64,000 nt of DNA from Gigaspora rosea (Eukaryota; Glomeromycota; Glomeromycetes; Diversisporales; Gigasporaceae): positions 95,754 to 159,753 of the forward strand of contig QKWP01001187.1 of NCBI GenBank assembly GCA_003550325.1, read 5' to 3'. Under the pieces are notes generated by a model that did no database searches, was not told the DNA's origin, and saw only the letters and a list, made by a program, of their open reading frames with translations. Position 1 is the stretch's first letter, and every line of letters begins with the position of its first letter. The translations under genes and the position numbers were made by a program. Below, in pieces: positions 24,778-34,795 of this stretch.

Positions 24778-24844
24778 GCCTAAGCATTTAAAGAGTTTAT
24801 CTTCATTTATCAGGTTTAGTCCATAGATGCAAACTTTTAAATAC

Positions 24845-26282
24845 CTAATACGTTAATAATTTTACTTGCTCGTACTCAAAAGATTCTACTAGCTTGTTAA
24901 TGGGATTTTCATCTGAAAATCAAGCTCCTCTATATATTGATAGCCTAATTCCAAAAGATTAGGAATGCTTTCATAATCATCAAACTTTATTGGTTCTTCA
25001 AAAAAGATTTGCCACCGTTGATAACGATTTCCTAACCTACCGTACATTCTACGATCTATATCATCCTCTTGTACAGAAATTATTGGACTATTGTGTCCAA
25101 AAAAGCGAATCTTGATACAGATTAGGCATAGAAGGATCTGGAATATAACACCCTGTACCTAGAGAAAGCACAGAAATTTTTTCATTCGTCACTTTATATC
25201 GTATCGCTTCATCATAAGCCATTAATGCTGGGTTATTGAGATAGATTCCTCCATCTAAAAAAGTACCCTTATTCTTGATTTTATAAGGTAAGAAAAAAGT
25301 AGGCGCAGCTGTTGTAGCCATTAATGCATCAACAAAAGTGTCATTTGCTTCAGGATTTTCATGAGCATCATAGAAACTTTGTCGAATTTATCGAGCAATC
25401 TTTATATGTAGTAGGAATAGCCAATTCAGTAAGTGAATGTGATAACCTTCTTCCATTCAAATATTTTTCCAACAAATTATAACGATCTTTATTCGTAAAC
25501 ATATCTATGTTTAAGAGGCTCCACTCTTTGATGAAAAATTTTTTTAAATCGTTCTTATAAATATTCAATAATTCTGAAGCTGAAAATATTGGTCTTAAAT
25601 CTGTTAAATTTGTTGATTGTTGTGCTGATAATCCAGCGGCAATTATCCCACCAGTAGACGTTCCAGCTATCATATTAAATAGGTGAGAAATGGGTCTATG
25701 AGTGCGATATTCTATCTCACTAAGAAATAAAGCAGGTAATACTCCGCGTATTCCTCCACCATCAATTGATAAAATATTATACTTAGGGCACTCATTACCA
25801 TGAGAATTTTTAAAATAATCTTGTTCATATTTTAATTCTCTTTTATAGTTGTCAACACAGTCATTTTCATCTAATTTTTTGATAAGTTCTCTATATTTAT
25901 TGACCAAATTATCTTTAGGATCTATTCTCAATGCTTCAGTATTGCATGTCATAGCATCTTTATACTTTCTATGCTTGAGATAAGCTATACTTCGAAAGTG
26001 CCAGTATTTTGATAAAGAATCTAATACGGGGCATACATCAGTAAGATCAATAACCTGTGTGTATTTAGATAAGTTTAGTAAGCATCTTGCAAATCCAAGT
26101 GAATAATTCGGATTTTCGGGATCCATTTCACGTGCTTTTTCATAACTTTCTTGAGCAAGTTTCCAATAACGTAAGCTGTTTAATTTGTTAATTTTAGCTG
26201 CTTTTTCAGCCTCATGCTCAAGATGAATTGCTTTAGCATAGTAAAATTTTTTATCTTGGTTAAAAGACAGTTGGTTATTTAA
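24845..26282 (-). pseudogene. Patatin-like phospholipase with TPR-like lead, frameshifted
   Basis: Patatins are acyl hydrolases with a Ser-Asp dyad. From the frame starting upstream of 26126: TPR-like helices (KFYYAKAIHLEHEAEKAAK, then YWKLAQESYEKAREMDPENP), the oxyanion motif DGGGIRG and the nucleophile elbow GTSTGG. That frame stops at 25368. Shifting frame there continues with FYDAHENPEANDTFVDAL, ATTAAPTFF and FLDGGIYLNNP (catalytic Asp). It stops again at 25088. A third frame gives NRYQRWQIFFEEP and SIPNLLELGYQYIEEL. A fourth, after a shift near 24918, gives SDENPINKLVESFEYEQVK and a stop at 24845. So three small indels break the catalytic domain after the serine. All motifs remain, so decay is recent, or some indels are assembly errors in T or A runs. 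Confidence 0.85.
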
Positions 26283-28405
26283 TTAATATAATTATCATTC
26301 GACTCCTGATCTAATTTTGTCGCAGCAGAAAATGTCGTACGCGATTCATCGGGTAAATTCTCTCCACTAATTATCCACAAGAAATCCTCCAGAACTTCTA
26401 AGCGTGATTCAGCTCTGTTAACAAAATGATAATTTCTTTCTATCGATCTCCGAATCTCCTTAACCATTTTGGTAGCTTCTTCAATTGTGTCCCCTTCGTA
26501 TTCTGTTATATTCAGTATTGCAACATTAATCCTTGCGATATTACGTATTTCTTCTAATCTTGAAGAAAATGGCATTTCTTGAGAGTCTTCTAGGTACTCT
26601 AGAGCCAATCTTGTATCCTCTCTCGACATTATTGAATCTACAACTTTACCAAAAGCTCTTTTTAAAATAGAAATTTTATAATACCCTTTACTTGCTTTTC
26701 TCAATTCGCTAGTGCAGTCATCTAACTTTTTTGCTTCCACAACAAGAACATCACTTAGCGCCTCTTCAAAGCATTTCTTTGCTTGACCTTTAAAATCAGC
26801 ATGTGTGCCGCTTACTTTTGTTTTTCCACTACATAAAACCTCCCCAAGCAGAACCAGTAGATATGCAATACCATCTGATCTAAAACCATGCTTCTTAAGC
26901 TTATCCACTTTATTGTCTATTCCTTTAATTTTATTGCTGCTTGTTATGAGGCTTTTGTGATTATTTTCATCATACTCCTCAGAAAGTGCGTTGATAAACT
27001 CTTGATATTTTCCCCCATCATAAGCGATTAATGCTTTATTTATTATTTTGTTGAGCCTTTCTCGAATTTTCGGCTCTTTTAACATATTTTTGCCTTCTTT
27101 GAACAGACTATAACCGCTATATATTCCGAAGCCAATACATGCCAGTCCAACAACGATGAAAAACGGATTAGATAGGCCCACGACTAATAAAGTATTTGTA
27201 GCGAGTGAACCAGTACAACCTAGCATCCCAAATAAAATAGTTGCACCTCCTTTAACCATATTCATTTTCGCATGCCTTTTTGCTCGCAAAATCTCCTTAT
27301 ATGAAGATTCATAACGAACCAAACTACGATCTGCCTCGACCAATAATCCAGCGACCATATATTCTAAATCTCTATTGATTGAATTTTGAATAATCCTTCT
27401 ATCTTTATAGGTCATTTGATCTTTTGTACCTATTAAAACCATTGCATTTTTGAATTCACTATCTAATTTGATATCAGTATTCGAATCGGGTGAATCGGGC
27501 GACGAACTCTCTTTCTCCTTTTCTTTCTCTTCTCTTTCTTCACTTTTTCCATTAATTTTATCAAATATTTTTTTTGCTTCGTTTATTTCCTGTAATGTAA
27601 AATCATCTCGATTTTGAACTTGCAAATTAATTGCCGCCAAAGCATATAACTGTGCTGTTAGGGAATTTTTTACGAAATATTGGCATAATGCCATATATCC
27701 ACGTAATTTTACTTGTTTTTTTAATGAATTATTCTTATCTGCAATTTTGCATGCTGCTCGGTATTGCTGGTAGGCTAATCCTGCCATATATATGCTTTTA
27801 TTCTTTAATTCTTGATCAGAAAACTTCATGAGATCGTCTTTTTTTAATACTTTCAGCTTATTCCAATCTCTTTTTGATGCATTATTATAATCAATCGCGT
27901 TTTGCCAACATTCATTTCCATATTTCTCGTAATCATTTACGTCATCGTCGAGACTTGAGGTACACCTACTTTTCAACTTATTCAATAAAACTTCTTTGAA
28001 ACTTAAAATTTGTATAAATAAAGCATCACATTGACTTTTATATATTCCTCGAAGCTCAAATGAACATGTATTGTTAGTTTTATCTGGATGAAAATGTGTA
28101 CTAAGGACTTTAGCACGTTTATTAATTTCTTCTTCCGTATTTATAACGTTTCCAAATAATAACTCTCTTTTATTCGAAGAATTCGATAAAACCGAAATAA
28201 ATTCTATTCTTTTTAAGTATGCCACATCATGTGCCAATGACTTTAAACTTCTCAAATTATCTATTAATCCTGTTCTAATATTTTTCACTTTTGAAGTCTC
28301 GGAAACGTTTAGAAGGATTAACTTTTCATTGATTAAGTTATCAGCTAATTTACGTATATAATTCTCACATCTTACAGTTTCACTATAATCTCCAAAGGCT
28401 TGTAA
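26279..28405 (-). pseudogene. J-domain-like, transmembrane middle block of the patatin locus
   Basis: This frame is open from 28405 to the TAA at 26279-26281. Its listed start at 28288 is GTG, and the frame runs on upstream (LQAFGDYSETVRCENYIRKL), so it lacks its own ATG and probably continues the 163-residue block. Counting from the GTG: a J-domain-like helix with HPD at residues 67-69 (VLSTHFHPDKTNN), an E/K-rich linker near 248-262, then two hydrophobic segments within 348-396 (ILFGMLGCTGSLATNTLLVV and IVVGLACIGFGIYSGY), and a helical C-terminus. A shift of one frame at about 26280 enters the TPR-patatin frame. J domains stimulate Hsp70; only the HPD loop is visible here and the rest of the domain is weak. 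It may be intact as a separate gene, but the missing ATG argues against that. Confidence 0.7.
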
Positions 28406-28874
28406 TTACTTGATTAAGTTTCTCAAAAATTCGTTGCATTTCTTCAATAAATTCATTCGCTAAATCAATTTCAGTTAATTCGTCTACTAAAATTTTGCGT
28501 ATACTTCCTAAAAGTTCGTTGACTTCCTCATATTTATGATTACAGTTTTGATCGACGATATCTGGTATTGTAACATTCTCAAATATGAGCTGTATTTCTT
28601 CAGAATGAGTATTCGAATATTTTTTGTATCTTTTTGCCAATTTCTCTTGATTATTTGCACTTTTTCTATCACCAATCGTTTTTAAGTAGCTATTATAATT
28701 CGTGTGATATTTGTACCTATATAGTCCATATTGGTTCTCGTCATCGGCCTCTATTTCATTAATTAACATTAAAGCATCTTCAAATTTTTGTTTTACTTCA
28801 GAATTGTTATCATTGAATTGAGATTTAATTAAAGTATCTATTTCTAAAAAAATATCTTCAATTTGAGAAGTCAT
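28383..28874 (-). CDS. Helical N-terminal block of the patatin locus (163 aa)
   Basis: ATG at 28874 begins MTSQIEDIFLEIDTLIKSQF, a hydrophilic, all-helical protein with E/K/N-rich stretches (LINEIEADDENQY, KYEEVNELLGSIRKILVDEL). The frame closes at 28383 within ITSLWRL. The next frame takes over within the 20 bases 28386-28405, with no plausible intron between, so this is probably the true 5' end of the gene whose middle is 26279-28405, separated by a small indel. No recognised domain. If real as an independent gene it is a small coiled-coil protein of unknown role. Confidence 0.55.
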   Translation of the reverse strand: MTSQIEDIFLEIDTLIKSQFNDNNSEVKQKFEDALMLINEIEADDENQYGLYRYKYHTNYNSYLKTIGDRKSANNQEKLAKRYKKYSNTHSEEIQLIFENVTIPDIVDQNCNHKYEEVNELLGSIRKILVDELTEIDLANEFIEEMQRIFEKLNQVITSLWRL

Positions 28875-29719
28875 ATTTTCAATTTAATTTTCAATCGCTA
28901 AAATTCGTTTCTCTTTAACGATGAAGGTATTAATACTTAAAATTTATTTCCAAAAAAAAGACCTAAACCTATTATGCAAACAATGGAAATGTGGTCCAAC
29001 CGATTGTGTCACATTTCCCGATTGTCTCGACATCACTCAGGTAACGGTTTACTAACAATATATGCTTGCAACTAATCAAATACTAACCCTAACACTATGT
29101 GAGGTCGACCTTTGAAGGAAATGGCTGTTGAGAAAATGAGAGGTCGTCACCAAAACTTGGGTCAATTTAACTTTATTAGCATGTTTGCGAGATTCGTATT
29201 GTTGTTTTTGCATGTTTTATATTGTGTTCGAGCACGCTAACTTGGAAGCAGATCCCTAAATTAGTTCTGCCGCATATGCATTTCACTTCTATGTTAGTAT
29301 GCGTTCAGAGGCCCACTCGGGTAATAGCCGAGTAAGTATATTTGGCTTTTATATACCTTAACTTAAATAACAAGTCCCTAGATCGCCAACAAAATTTTCA
29401 CACTCACGTGAAGATCGACAGAAATAATCCAATAGAGAATCGTGATTTGATGTAACGTAATACGATCAGGAAAATTCAAAAGAATATTATAATAAAACTT
29501 ATAATTACTGGGTAATAATTCAATAAAAGAAGTTGTACATTATAAAAGGAATGCGTATTAGATAGTTTAATTGATAAAATAAAAACATATATAATTAATT
29601 TATACATACCGGTTGTCCGGAACGTAGCGGAGGACTTAAATTTTCGGGAATTTGTAGATCACGTGATCGCCGCCTACTAGAGGCCATTAGCAAAATTGCT
29701 GTCTGTCTGTCCGCAGATA
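28875..29719. other. Upstream intergenic region of the patatin locus
   Basis: No gene. A CTAACCCTAACAC word lies near 29085. The GC-richer block at 29640-29719 contains GATCACGTGATC and CTAGAGGCC; the same pair recurs at about 29922-29942, next to the second MITE copy. Confidence 0.5.
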
Positions 29720-29902
29720 GGGTGTCCAGGATTATGCGATGCTATGCGCATAATTGACCATTTTTCGCATCGCATAATTAGGCAAAAAACGCATTCAGCG
29801 CACGTGCCTCAAATATGATTGGTAGGTACGATGATACGGTAGTTAATGCGAGAAAGAATTCCGAAAAGTTCCGATGTAGAAAATGAACGAACTGAAAATA
29901 CG
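29720..29902. mobile_element. GGTGTCCAGGATTATGCG MITE, truncated copy
   Basis: The left end GGGTGTCCAGGATTATGCGA is preceded by TA (29718-29719). The sequence runs to about CTGAAAATACGA, where homology with the full copy stops. It is in opposite orientation to the full copy at 29944-30310, so the two form a large inverted repeat. Confidence 0.8.
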
Positions 29903-29943
29903 AAATCATTGTCCGCCTGTCTGATCACGTGATCCTAGAGGCC

Positions 29944-30310
29944 CGGTGTCCAGGATTATGCGATGCGATGAGGTAAATTATGCGATTTGAGGTCAATTAT
30001 GCGATGAATGCGAAATAAATTTAAGATTATGCGAAATATTTAAATAGATTATGCGATCTTTATAGTATATACTATTCTCGGAATTATTCGGATATTGACA
30101 AAAAAAATTGCCTCAACCTTGCTCGTATTTTCAGTTCATTCATTTTTTACATCGGAACTTTTCAGAATTCTTTCCCGCATTAGCTATCGTATCTACCAAT
30201 CATATTTGAGGCACGTGCCATAAATGATTTTTTTGCTTAATTATGCGAAGCATATGCGATGCAAAAAAATGGTCAATTATGCGCATAGCATCGCATAATC
30301 CTGGACACCC
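29944..30310. mobile_element. GGTGTCCAGGATTATGCG MITE, full-length copy
   Basis: The left end GGTGTCCAGGATTATGCGAT and right end ATCGCATAATCCTGGACACC are exact inverted repeats over 18 or more bases. The two halves inside differ: the left half repeats ATTATGCGAT words, the right half has CATATTTGAGGCACGTGCC. TA follows on the right (30311-30312); the left flank is CCC, so one TSD copy is damaged. Relatives: 29720-29902, 41824-46977 (interrupted) and a decayed one at about 33780-33960. Confidence 0.85.
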
Positions 30311-30345
30311 TACCCGGACCGTTTACGGACTCTTACCCAGTATCG

Positions 30346-30638
30346 CCATAAAAATTTCGCCCCAACGTGATAAGTGCCAAAATTCTTTTAAGTTCGTTTA
30401 TGTTAGCAGTTAGGTTAGGGTTAGGGTGAGTGCCCAGATGGGGTTTGGGTTTAGGTTGTTATATAATAAAATCGCTCAAGGAAAACTTTTTATTAATTCA
30501 AAAAAGTGGTTTCTTATGCAAACTTTAGCTTTTTTTTTGACAAAAGAGACGTTTGTTTTGAATTTTCCTGATCGTGTTACATTACACCAAATTGTGATCA
30601 TTTATTGTCAATAATCACGTGGGGCGAAATTTTTATGG
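30346..30638. mobile_element. ~293-bp TIR element carrying GGTTAGGGTTAGGGTG
   Basis: The left end CCATAAAAATTTCGCCCC plus ACGTGAT and the right end ATCACGT plus GGGGCGAAATTTTTATGG are inverted repeats with a one-base difference. Inside: GGTTAGGGTTAGGGTGAG, AAACTTTTTATTAATTC, AAAAGTGGTTTCTTATG, GACAAAAGAGACGTTTGTTT, GTGTTACATTACACC. Order and words are shared with 39762-40068 and 23585-24187 although the TIR sequences differ. No transposase. The 62-codon plus frame 30426-30614 lies wholly inside and is not called. Confidence 0.75.
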
Positions 30639-30639
30639 G

Positions 30640-31795
30640 ACACGTACCAGATCACGTGATTTGACACGTACGGGCATCACGTGACTCTTGACGTACGTTA
30701 ACTATTTAAATTGAATTTTTCTTAATTGTTTACAAATTTTCTTGACAACTATCTAAATGTATTCGATAGAATTTTTTAAAGGGCGAATCTATTTATAACC
30801 GTGGTTACAGTTCCGAGCCAATCAAATTGTTAGATTAGGTATGACAAAAAAATCAAAAAATTACAAATCGCAATGACTTCAAATTGTGCCTATGAAACCA
30901 ATATTTTTTTCTAGATAAAAATGCTTCTTAAAGTGTTTTACTGTATTATATAATTACCCTTCTTCTAACTCTAAATCTAACCCTAACCCTAATCTGGTTA
31001 CTGTCACCGCCAGTGACAAGCACATTTTTTCTTTTTAAAAATCAATTCTATGAATTAGTAGCTTATTTAAAAAAATTTTTATTTAATTCTGTTTAGTAGT
31101 TGACGTGAAAATTTCATTCAAGGTTTGGGAAAATTTTCTGATTTCTAATAGCCGCAGCAGAAATTTTCTAACCTTTAACTGAAACTTTTTTGACAACTGT
31201 CTTATAGAATACTATAGAAATTTTTTTAACTCAATTTTATAACATAGCAAAATTTTTTTAAAAAATTTTTATCAAATTTTGTTGAATTATTGTAGAGAAA
31301 TTTTTGGTCAAAGTTTGAGAAAATTTTTGCTATCTCCTAAAAAAATAGCTGTGGTAGAAATTTTCCTAAACTTTAAATAAAATTTTCTCAAGAACTATTT
31401 AATAGAACTCAATGAAAATTTTTTTAAATAAATTATACTATTTTATAAAATTAATTTAAAAAATTTTTCATTGAATTCTATCAGATAATTGTTAAGAAAT
31501 TTTTATTTTTTTAGAAAATTTTTGCTGTGATGATTTTTTCAGATATATAGAAACTTTGAACAAAACTCTTATCAACTACTCAATAAAATTCTATAAAACG
31601 TTTTTTAATTTAATTTTACTAATTCCAAAAGTTGACTTAAAAAAAAATTTAACAAATAATACCAAATAGTTGCAAAAAAATTTTGGTTAAATATTAAAAA
31701 AAATTCAACTTCAATAGCTTATATATATTAATAGTTATGTGATATTTGGTATGTGCAAAATCACATGACCTGGTATGTGTCTGTAGATGGTCCAG
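30640..31795. repeat. Inverted-repeat-rich block flanked by CACGTACCAGATCACGTGAT-type arms
   Basis: The left arm ACACGTACCAGATCACGTGA (about 30640) is an inverted copy of TCACATGACCTGGTATGTGT (about 31765). Inside is a telomere-like CTAACCCTAACCCTAATC tract (about 30975) and an array (31080-31690) of alternating inverted words such as AATTTTTG.TCAAAGTTTGAG, TTGCT.T and ATTGAATTCTATCAGATA, spaced about 80-120 bp. It looks like a non-autonomous element whose interior was amplified as snap-back repeats. No coding. Confidence 0.5.
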
Positions 31796-32144
31796 TAGAG
31801 GCCACTATCTGTCCTATCATATAATAAATACATACTTTCATATAATAAATACATACTTGTTATATCATACTAGCAAAGATCTACCTGATTCTTTATCTTT
31901 AATTAATTAATAGGGAATATTGTAGTAGCGCTATAGCATTATAGTGTTATAGCACTGTGATGCGACCTTTATTATATATGATGTAATAATAAAATTAATA
32001 AAATAATTTAATAGAATATATATTACTATTGCACCAATGTTTTACTCGGGTCATGTGTGATATATAAATAATGATTATCATAGATGATCATTGCTTTTTT
32101 TTTTTGCTGTTATATGCTGTTTGTTCTAGTGTGTGCACATTTTA

Positions 32145-32474
32145 CTAACCAACTCTATTTAGGTATCCTGGCATTCCAGGTATTTCTATTGGAGTCAACA
32201 TTCTTGAAGTTGTCGCTTGTGGAGTCATAATTTGTGAAGTCATCACTTGTGGAGTCGTAATTTGTGAAATCGTTGCTTGTGGTATCGTAATTTGTGAGGT
32301 CGTCCTTGTAGAGTCGTAATTTGTGAGGTTGTCGCTTGTGGAGTCATAATTTGTAAGATTATCACTTATAGAGTCGCAATTTGTAAGGCCGTCGCTTGTA
32401 GAGTCATAATTTGTGAGGTCGTTGCTTGTGGAGCTGCCGTTTCTGGAGCTTGTATAGTGTGTTGATTTCAGTCT
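32145..32474 (-). pseudogene. Decapeptide-repeat C-terminal tail, continuous frame without ATG
   Basis: The minus-strand frame 32474-32145 is open for 109 codons. Its first half repeats DLTNYDSTSD-type decapeptides, its second half TTSQITTPQA-type decapeptides, and it ends with SRMLTPIEIPGMPGYLNRVG. Both halves come from the same 30-bp DNA repeat, read in two different frames after a small indel near 32300. The low-complexity Thr/Ser/Asp content suggests a disordered tail. It lies downstream, in the same orientation, of the kinase fragment at 32981-33307 and may be its C-terminus. No start codon, so it is a remnant. Confidence 0.45.
32207..32440. repeat. 30-bp tandem repeat, about 7.5 units
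   Basis: Unit GTCGTCGCTTGTGGAGTCGT plus AATTTGTGAG (30 bp) recurs without spacers and with point changes from about 32207 to 32440. A multiple of three is kept except for one small deletion, which fits a coding origin. Confidence 0.85.
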
Positions 32475-32980
32475 TCAAGGAACGTCATTGCTAGCATTTC
32501 GCTTTGGGTTGATTTCGGTATTATTTCTGGATTCTCACAATTGTTGGTTCATTGTTTTGGTGGATTTGTGAAGTTGCTTTCATTTTCTCTTGGGGTTTCA
32601 TTTAATTTGGTTGTTTTCATATATATGTTACTAATTCTTTTTTTTCGGTATTTGATTGTTATTATTAGAGTCGTTTTCGAAGTTGCTATCACTTTGTTGG
32701 TTGGTATCTTCGTTCTAATGCTTTGTGGTATTGATTTTATTATCGTTTGTTAGTTCGTCATTTTGGTGGGTTTGGTGATGTTCTTGTATTAGCTTGTTGG
32801 TTTCGTGGTATAACTTGTTAGTTAGAGTTAGGGTTAGGTTTATAATTGTTTTATGGTTGGTTATAGTTAAGATAGGGTTAGGTTTGTAGTTGTTCTCCAA
32901 AGTTAAATAGTAATAATTTAGAATTATGAATTAATGCTACCAAATTGTGATAGCAATCGTCAAATCTTGCAATTTACCAA
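32475..32980 (-). other. Asn/Lys-rich linker between kinase remnant and decapeptide tail
   Basis: On the minus strand several short frames are Asn/Gln/Lys-rich (e.g. HQNDELTNDNKINTTKH, NFENDSNNNNQIPKKKN) and broken by stops. A telomere-like AACCCTAACTCTAACTAAC tract lies at about 32818-32840. It could be a decayed disordered region, but the composition alone would give similar readings. Confidence 0.3.
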
Positions 32981-33307
32981 TTAACTTGAATAATAATAAA
33001 TCAGATGTTTTGGTTCAACCGGTTCTGGTTTAATTTTATTAGCTTCAAAGATTTGATTTTGAATTTCGCTACCAATTTGATTCATTTCGCCAAACCAATA
33101 ACCCATTATATTAACAATCATCATAGCATTTGGTCATTTATCAGGATTGTAATCCATGCAACTATTAGCTAATCTAACATAAAATTCTAGAGCATAAGTA
33201 CATTTAAGTCTTGTTCCATTAATAATTTTAAATTGAAGATTAGTATCAAATGTGATTCCATCAAAAGCTCTTCTTCCCATTGATATTCCAGTCATATGAT
33301 CCCAAGA
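32981..33307 (-). pseudogene. C-terminal fragment of a TKL-type protein kinase
   Basis: Minus-strand translation gives SWDHMTGISMGRRAFDGITF, a variant of the segment around helix F/G where fungal TKL kinases have TGxRAFDG, then YVRLANSCMDYNPDK, an in-frame TGA (33134-33136), PNAMMIVNIMGYW, and a tail ending YYYSS at 32981. The MDxxPxxRPxA motif of subdomain XI is recognisable, with its conserved Arg codon replaced by TGA (CGA to TGA is the simplest path). The catalytic HRD and DFG parts are absent upstream, where unrelated A+T-rich DNA begins at about 33308. So it is a fragment and not functional. Confidence 0.75.
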
Positions 33308-34126
33308 CTGTAAATTACGGTAGTGGCTGAGTTAATTTATCGAGATTTGATTGAGGTTAGACTTTATGCATGTTTATTAATCGGTAATAGTAATAGTTAA
33401 TAAAAATAGAAAACGCATATACATTACAAAATTAAATTATACATTATTAAGGTTAGGGTTAGCTAGGGCTCGTATGGGTTAGAATTAGAAGGTTCTATAG
33501 GTAAAATCGTGTTTCTAACATGTTTTATAAATGTAAGATACTATAGTGTAGATATTCATTTCTTGTACTTTGTATTACTTCATAGTTATGTATAATAAGC
33601 TTACATCGTGCCCATATTCTTTTGTTTTCACTAAGTAATTCGTGTAGAAATGCAGGCGGATTGTTATAACTTGCTGTAACTATAATGAATTATCTGGTAT
33701 GGCAATTTTTGCTGTAATTCATCATAGCTATGCCAAGTTACGGCAATCTGCGTGCACTTCTGAATTTGTGTAATTAACTATTTTTTGCATTGCATTATGC
33801 TTCACATAATTGCATAATGATCATATGGGTGAATTGTGATTGGCAGATAAGTGTATCGAAATTCGCCTGGCTAACGACATAGAAAATCAATGAACTCAAA
33901 ATTGACCTCGATCACATCACTATCGCATTGCATCCCCTATTGCTCCTGGACACTCTAGTTTTACTATAACAATTATATAGTCACGTGTGATTGTTTGTAT
34001 TATCGTTACAACATATTATATTAAATATAAAAATATATATGATATAAAAAAAGTTTATATAAAACCATAGCACTATAGTGCTATGGCATTATAATTCTAT
34101 AGCGCTATAAAATAAATCCCATTAAC
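33308..34126. other. Intergenic; decayed GGTGTCCAG-family MITE at about 33780-33960
   Basis: GGTTAGGGTTAGCTAGG at about 33452 is another telomere-like word. Around 33780-33960, TTGCATTATGCTTCACATAA, ATTGGCAGATAAGTG, TCAATGAACTCAAAA and CTCCTGGACACTCTAG match the order of the GGTGTCCAGGATTATGCG MITE with many differences. No gene. Confidence 0.5.
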
Positions 34127-34795
34127 TATTATGAATATATATCGATTATAATTACTATTATATATTGGTTATATCTCAATTAATATCTATATCAGATATA
34201 TATTGATTACTATCACTATTGATAGAAATTGGCAGGGTTTGAGTATCGATATATATCTTACTCAATTAGTAATCAATATATATCTATATATAAAATTGCC
34301 AATTTATACTATGTTCATTTGTTCTAGCTATATTCTGTTCCAATTGTACTATGTTTGTTCTAAAAAAAGAATATAAAACCATTAGTACTACTGTCTTTCT
34401 TCTATATAGTCACCTTCTATATAATCACATTATAGTAAAACCTTTTTATAATCACACCAAAATCTGCAACTACTTTACTAATAAAATTAAAAAAATACTT
34501 TTTTATAAGCACATTATAATAAAAATTTTCATACAATCGCACAATTTGTATGATACAGACTGCATAATTATAGAGGAAAAAGACAGTATAATAAATTATA
34601 GTTTTGTATGGATATGTGTGTATAAGTTAGTTATACACACATATCCATATAATAACTATATTGTCATATAGGTCTGACATAACAATCTGTGTATCGCTTT
34701 TTACTAATAATTTAAACTTTTTTGTATTACAGTTATTACCAATTTCTTCTTCGTTAAACTTCATTTTACTAGTTCCAATTGCAGTTTCAACAAAA
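34127..34795. repeat. Low-complexity ATATCGAT region with a perfect hairpin at 34607-34649
   Basis: 34127-34300 repeats ATATATCGATTA/ATATATTGATTACTATCACT words. At 34607-34625 and 34631-34649 the 19-base arms TATGGATATGTGTGTATAA and TTATACACACATATCCATA are exact complements, with a 5-base loop. No gene. Confidence 0.7.

Larger units (their letters stand above)
31907..34126. mobile_element. 2.2-kb segment flanked by inverted GCGCTATAG repeats, carrying a kinase fragment
   Basis: TAATAGGGAATATTGTAGTA then GCGCTATAGCATTATAGTGT on the left corresponds in inverted order to the right border (34065-34126: ATAGCACTATAGTGCTATGG, TCTATAGCGCTATAAAATAA, ATCCCATTA). Identity is roughly 80-85% over 55 bp by eye. 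The interior holds a decayed kinase C-terminus and Thr/Ser/Gln tail on the minus strand. TSDs are not clear (TTAA-like words on both sides). It may be a DNA transposon that captured gene sequence, or a chance flanking by two MITE ends. Confidence 0.45.

Noticed and set aside
26250-26300. An intron joining the J-like block to the TPR-patatin block
   Set aside because: No GT...AG pair fits within the overlap; the frames overlap by a few bases, so a small indel is the simpler explanation.
32207-32440. CRISPR-like array of 30-bp repeats
   Set aside because: Repeats are contiguous without spacers and keep a coding period. The genome is eukaryotic.
34351-34671. 106-codon hypothetical protein
   Set aside because: It lies in low-complexity A+T-rich DNA and runs through the perfect hairpin; no support.
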